The notes below the pieces were generated by a model. That model did not search any database, was not told where the DNA came from, and worked only from the letters and a program-made list of their open reading frames with translations. Position numbers and translations under genes: made by a program. Below are positions 37,330 through 39,002 of a stretch of 39,002 nt of DNA, one piece after another. Position 1 is the first letter of the stretch; every line of letters begins with the position of its first letter. Origin of the DNA: Bacteroidota bacterium (lineage in GTDB: Bacteria > Bacteroidota > Bacteroidia > Bacteroidales > F082); NCBI GenBank assembly GCA_024279935.1, contig JAJRQZ010000049.1, positions 1 through 39,002 of the forward strand. The letters run 5' to 3'.

Positions 37330-38364
37330 ATGGATGATAAAAAATTGATAATTGAATATGTAAAGCAATATCCTAATTGTTCATCAAAAGAGATTTTTCA
37401 AGGTTATGGTGAGAAAAGAAGTCTTGCCACAGTAAAGAGAATATTACTAAAATTAATTCAGGAAAGATTAATAATTACGACAGGAAAAGGAAAATCCACA
37501 CGTTATCATCTTTCACCGATTTATAAATTGTTTGAACCAATTGATTTTGAGAAATACTATGAAAAAGAGATTGATGAGAGGGAAATAAATGAAAGTTTTA
37601 ATTTTTCGATTATTTCTGAAATTTTACCGGAAATTAATTTGTTCTCAGTAGAAGAAAGCTAAGTATTAAATTCACTCCAAGACAATTTTACAAATAACAT
37701 TTCAGAATTAAGCGAATTTGAATATAAAAAAGAACTAGAACGTCTTGCAATTGATTTAAGTTGGAAATCCTCACAAATTGAAGGAAACACCTATTCGTTA
37801 CTTGAAACAGAACGATTATTAAAGGAAAAAGAAACCGCAGCCGGAAAATCAAAAGAAGAAGCTCTAATGTTGCTCAATCATAAAGATGCGATTGATTTTA
37901 TAGTTGAAAATCCAGATTACTTGTTTCCATTACTCATTTCGAAAATTGAGGACATTCATAGTATTTTAACAAAAGGACTTGCTGTTGATAGAAATATACG
38001 CAAAAGACGAGTCGGAATTTCAGGGACAAATTACAAACCGATAGATAATGTATTTCAAATAAAAGAAGCTTTATCGGAAATGTGCGATTTGATTAATGAG
38101 AAAAAGAATGTTTTTGAGCAAGCACTTTTAGCATTAGTCTTGATTTCATACATTCAACCATTTGTTGACGGAAATAAACGAACAGCAAGAATAGTAAGTA
38201 ATGCAATATTGATAAATCATAAATACTGTCCAATATCATTTAGAACTGTTGATAGCGTGGATTATAAAAAGGCAATGCTCTTATTTTATGAACAGAACAA
38301 TATAACAAGTTTTAAAAAGATATTTATTGAACAATATGAATTTGCTGTGAAAACTTATTTTTAA
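37330..38364 (+). pseudogene. Winged-helix Fic family protein, split by an in-frame TAA
   Basis: The frame is open except for TAA at 37660-37662 after codon 110. N-terminal ~70 residues are a winged helix ('CSSKEIFQGYGEKRSLATVKRILLKL'-type, truncated here as SSKEIFQGYG...RILLKLIQE). After the stop: 'WKSSQIEGNTYS', the class II inhibitory (S/T)xxxE(G/N) helix, then the Fic core with 'YIQPFVDGNKRTARI' (Gln at 38155-38157). The usual motif is HPFxxGNxR, so the catalytic His is replaced by Gln; AMP transfer by the normal route is unlikely. 'YCPISFRTVDS' and 'FYEQNNITSFKKIF' close the family pattern. The second part has no start or signal near the break. It lies in AT-rich accessory DNA. Confidence 0.8.
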
Positions 38365-38377
38365 AAAGAAGGATGAA

Positions 38378-38525
38378 TAATAACGAGTTACAACAACACC
38401 TATACTGCATACCGCAATTAATTGTAAACATGAATATTATGTGCCATAATTCAATATATTGGTAACCAAGAAAATTTGAACAACTAAATGCGGTACGCAG
38501 CATAGCCAAACCGTTGTGGTTATTA
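38378..38525. repeat. 148-bp imperfect palindrome, attC-like
   Basis: TAATAAC (38378-38384) pairs with GTTATTA (38519-38525). CTATACTGCATACCGCAATT (from 38400) pairs with the right arm 38485-38505 at 18 of 21 positions. ACAACAAC flanks the left arm and CCGTTGTGG the right. Like 1324-1460, it begins just after a gene's stop (13 bases after Fic). The ~60-base centre is AT-rich and non-coding. Confidence 0.5.
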
Positions 38526-38610
38526 GGGGAAATACAAATTAATAAACAATCTAATTATCAAATAATACAGAAATTGCATGTTTTGATGATTTATTTCATA
38601 ACTGTGCAGA

Positions 38611-38859
38611 ATGGATAAGTACATAAACCAAAAGGAATATATTGATGAGTTACTATCATACAAGGATAAAGACCTTATAAAGGTAGTGAGTGGCTTGCGT
38701 AGGTCGGGTAAAAGCACTTTGCTTGAAATTTACCAAGAATATTTGTTAAAACAGAAGGTCGGTAAACGACAAATACAATTTTACAATTTTGAACTACCCG
38801 AAAATTATCTGAACAAAAAGTGGGATGATATATATTTCGGGATAAAGAAAAAGATGTAA
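38611..38859 (+). pseudogene. Truncated AAA_14-type ATPase
   Basis: 82 residues: 'KYINQKEYIDELLSYKDKDL', Walker A 'GLRRSGKSTLLEIY' (~29-42), then 'FYNFELPENYLNKKWDDIYF' and a stop after GIKKKM. Family members run to ~400 residues with a DUF4143 C-terminal part. Here Walker B and everything after it are missing, and the other frames downstream show no continuation. It is followed by a strong terminator at 38914. A remnant rather than a functional ATPase; the full-length relative is at 29314. Confidence 0.75.
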
Positions 38860-38913
38860 CCCCTTAAATCCGCAAGTAATTATTAACAATTCACTTTAAG
38901 TTGTTGAAAAATA

Positions 38914-38947
38914 AGACCTGCAATCACTTGCAGGTCTCGTGTTTTTT
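38914..38947 (+). terminator. Rho-independent terminator
   Basis: AGACCTGCAA (38914-38923) pairs perfectly with TTGCAGGTCT (38928-38937) around TCAC, then CGTG and TTTTTT (38942-38947). Confidence 0.75.
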
Positions 38948-38961
38948 CACCTATTTAGGTG
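38948..38961. repeat. CACCTA-TT-TAGGTG palindrome
   Basis: A perfect 6-bp inverted repeat with a 2-base centre, directly after the terminator T-run. It is probably an operator or promoter element of a gene to the right of the window. Confidence 0.4.
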
Positions 38962-39002
38962 TATGTACAAAAACACAAACACAAAGGTAACGCCTTTTGG
39001 CG

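Noticed and set aside
38401-38520. CRISPR-like repeat spacing
   Set aside because: The repeats are inverted arms of one palindrome, not direct repeats with spacers.

Overview
The window is a Bacteroidota (Bacteroidetes) chromosome segment. Two genes carry type IX secretion sorting domains (type A at 14184-15797, type B gliding-motility type at 25512-29014). Promoters fit the TTTG/TAnnTTTG pattern of this phylum, and there is an ECF sigma/DUF4252 operon. Several genes lack a strong Shine-Dalgarno. Which order it belongs to cannot be told from the window. There are no rRNA or tRNA genes and no CRISPR that I can see.

Layout. (a) 1-3984, AT-rich accessory edge, all minus strand: an interrupted Cys-rich membrane protein, a lipoprotein, two small membrane proteins bounded by inverted repeats, and a DUF2846-like lipoprotein behind two tandem paralogues. 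(b) 4512-8910, minus strand: monomeric isocitrate dehydrogenase and a large membrane SH3/zinc-ribbon protein. (c) 9198-23338, plus strand: an octahaem cytochrome c-TPR lipoprotein, then a surface-structure locus. The locus runs from a YD-repeat-like protein, a fibre-like protein and an interrupted T9SS type A cargo to a PapD-like chaperone, a MORN-repeat protein, three paralogous small exported subunits and a 1091-residue usher-like beta-barrel ending in a SPOR-like domain. I read it as a candidate Bacteroidota chaperone/usher-like fibre system; it is the most interesting part of the window. (d) 23472-29014: PPDK regulatory protein (frameshifted at A AAA AAG), transaldolase, and a frameshifted giant PKD/T9SS type B adhesin. 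(e) 29249-30510: an AT-rich AAA_14/DUF4143-type ATPase with twin palindromic operators on its promoter. (f) 34209-30523, minus strand: ECF sigma, anti-sigma-like protein, two DUF4252 proteins (one split by TAA) and an ABC exporter, headed by an ECF-type promoter. (g) 34456-37185: a polysaccharide flippase divergent from a GH114-like lipoprotein whose TIM-barrel halves appear circularly permuted. (h) 37249-39002, AT-rich accessory edge: a Fic gene split by TAA with nested operator half-sites, a 148-bp imperfect palindrome, and a truncated ATPase.

A window-wide oddity: six of about 33 genes are each broken by one lesion (four in-frame stops, two -1 frameshifts), with good coding sequence on both sides, and a seventh is truncated. 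Recent decay, assembly error and recoding cannot be separated from the sequence alone; each case is given separately so it can be tested.
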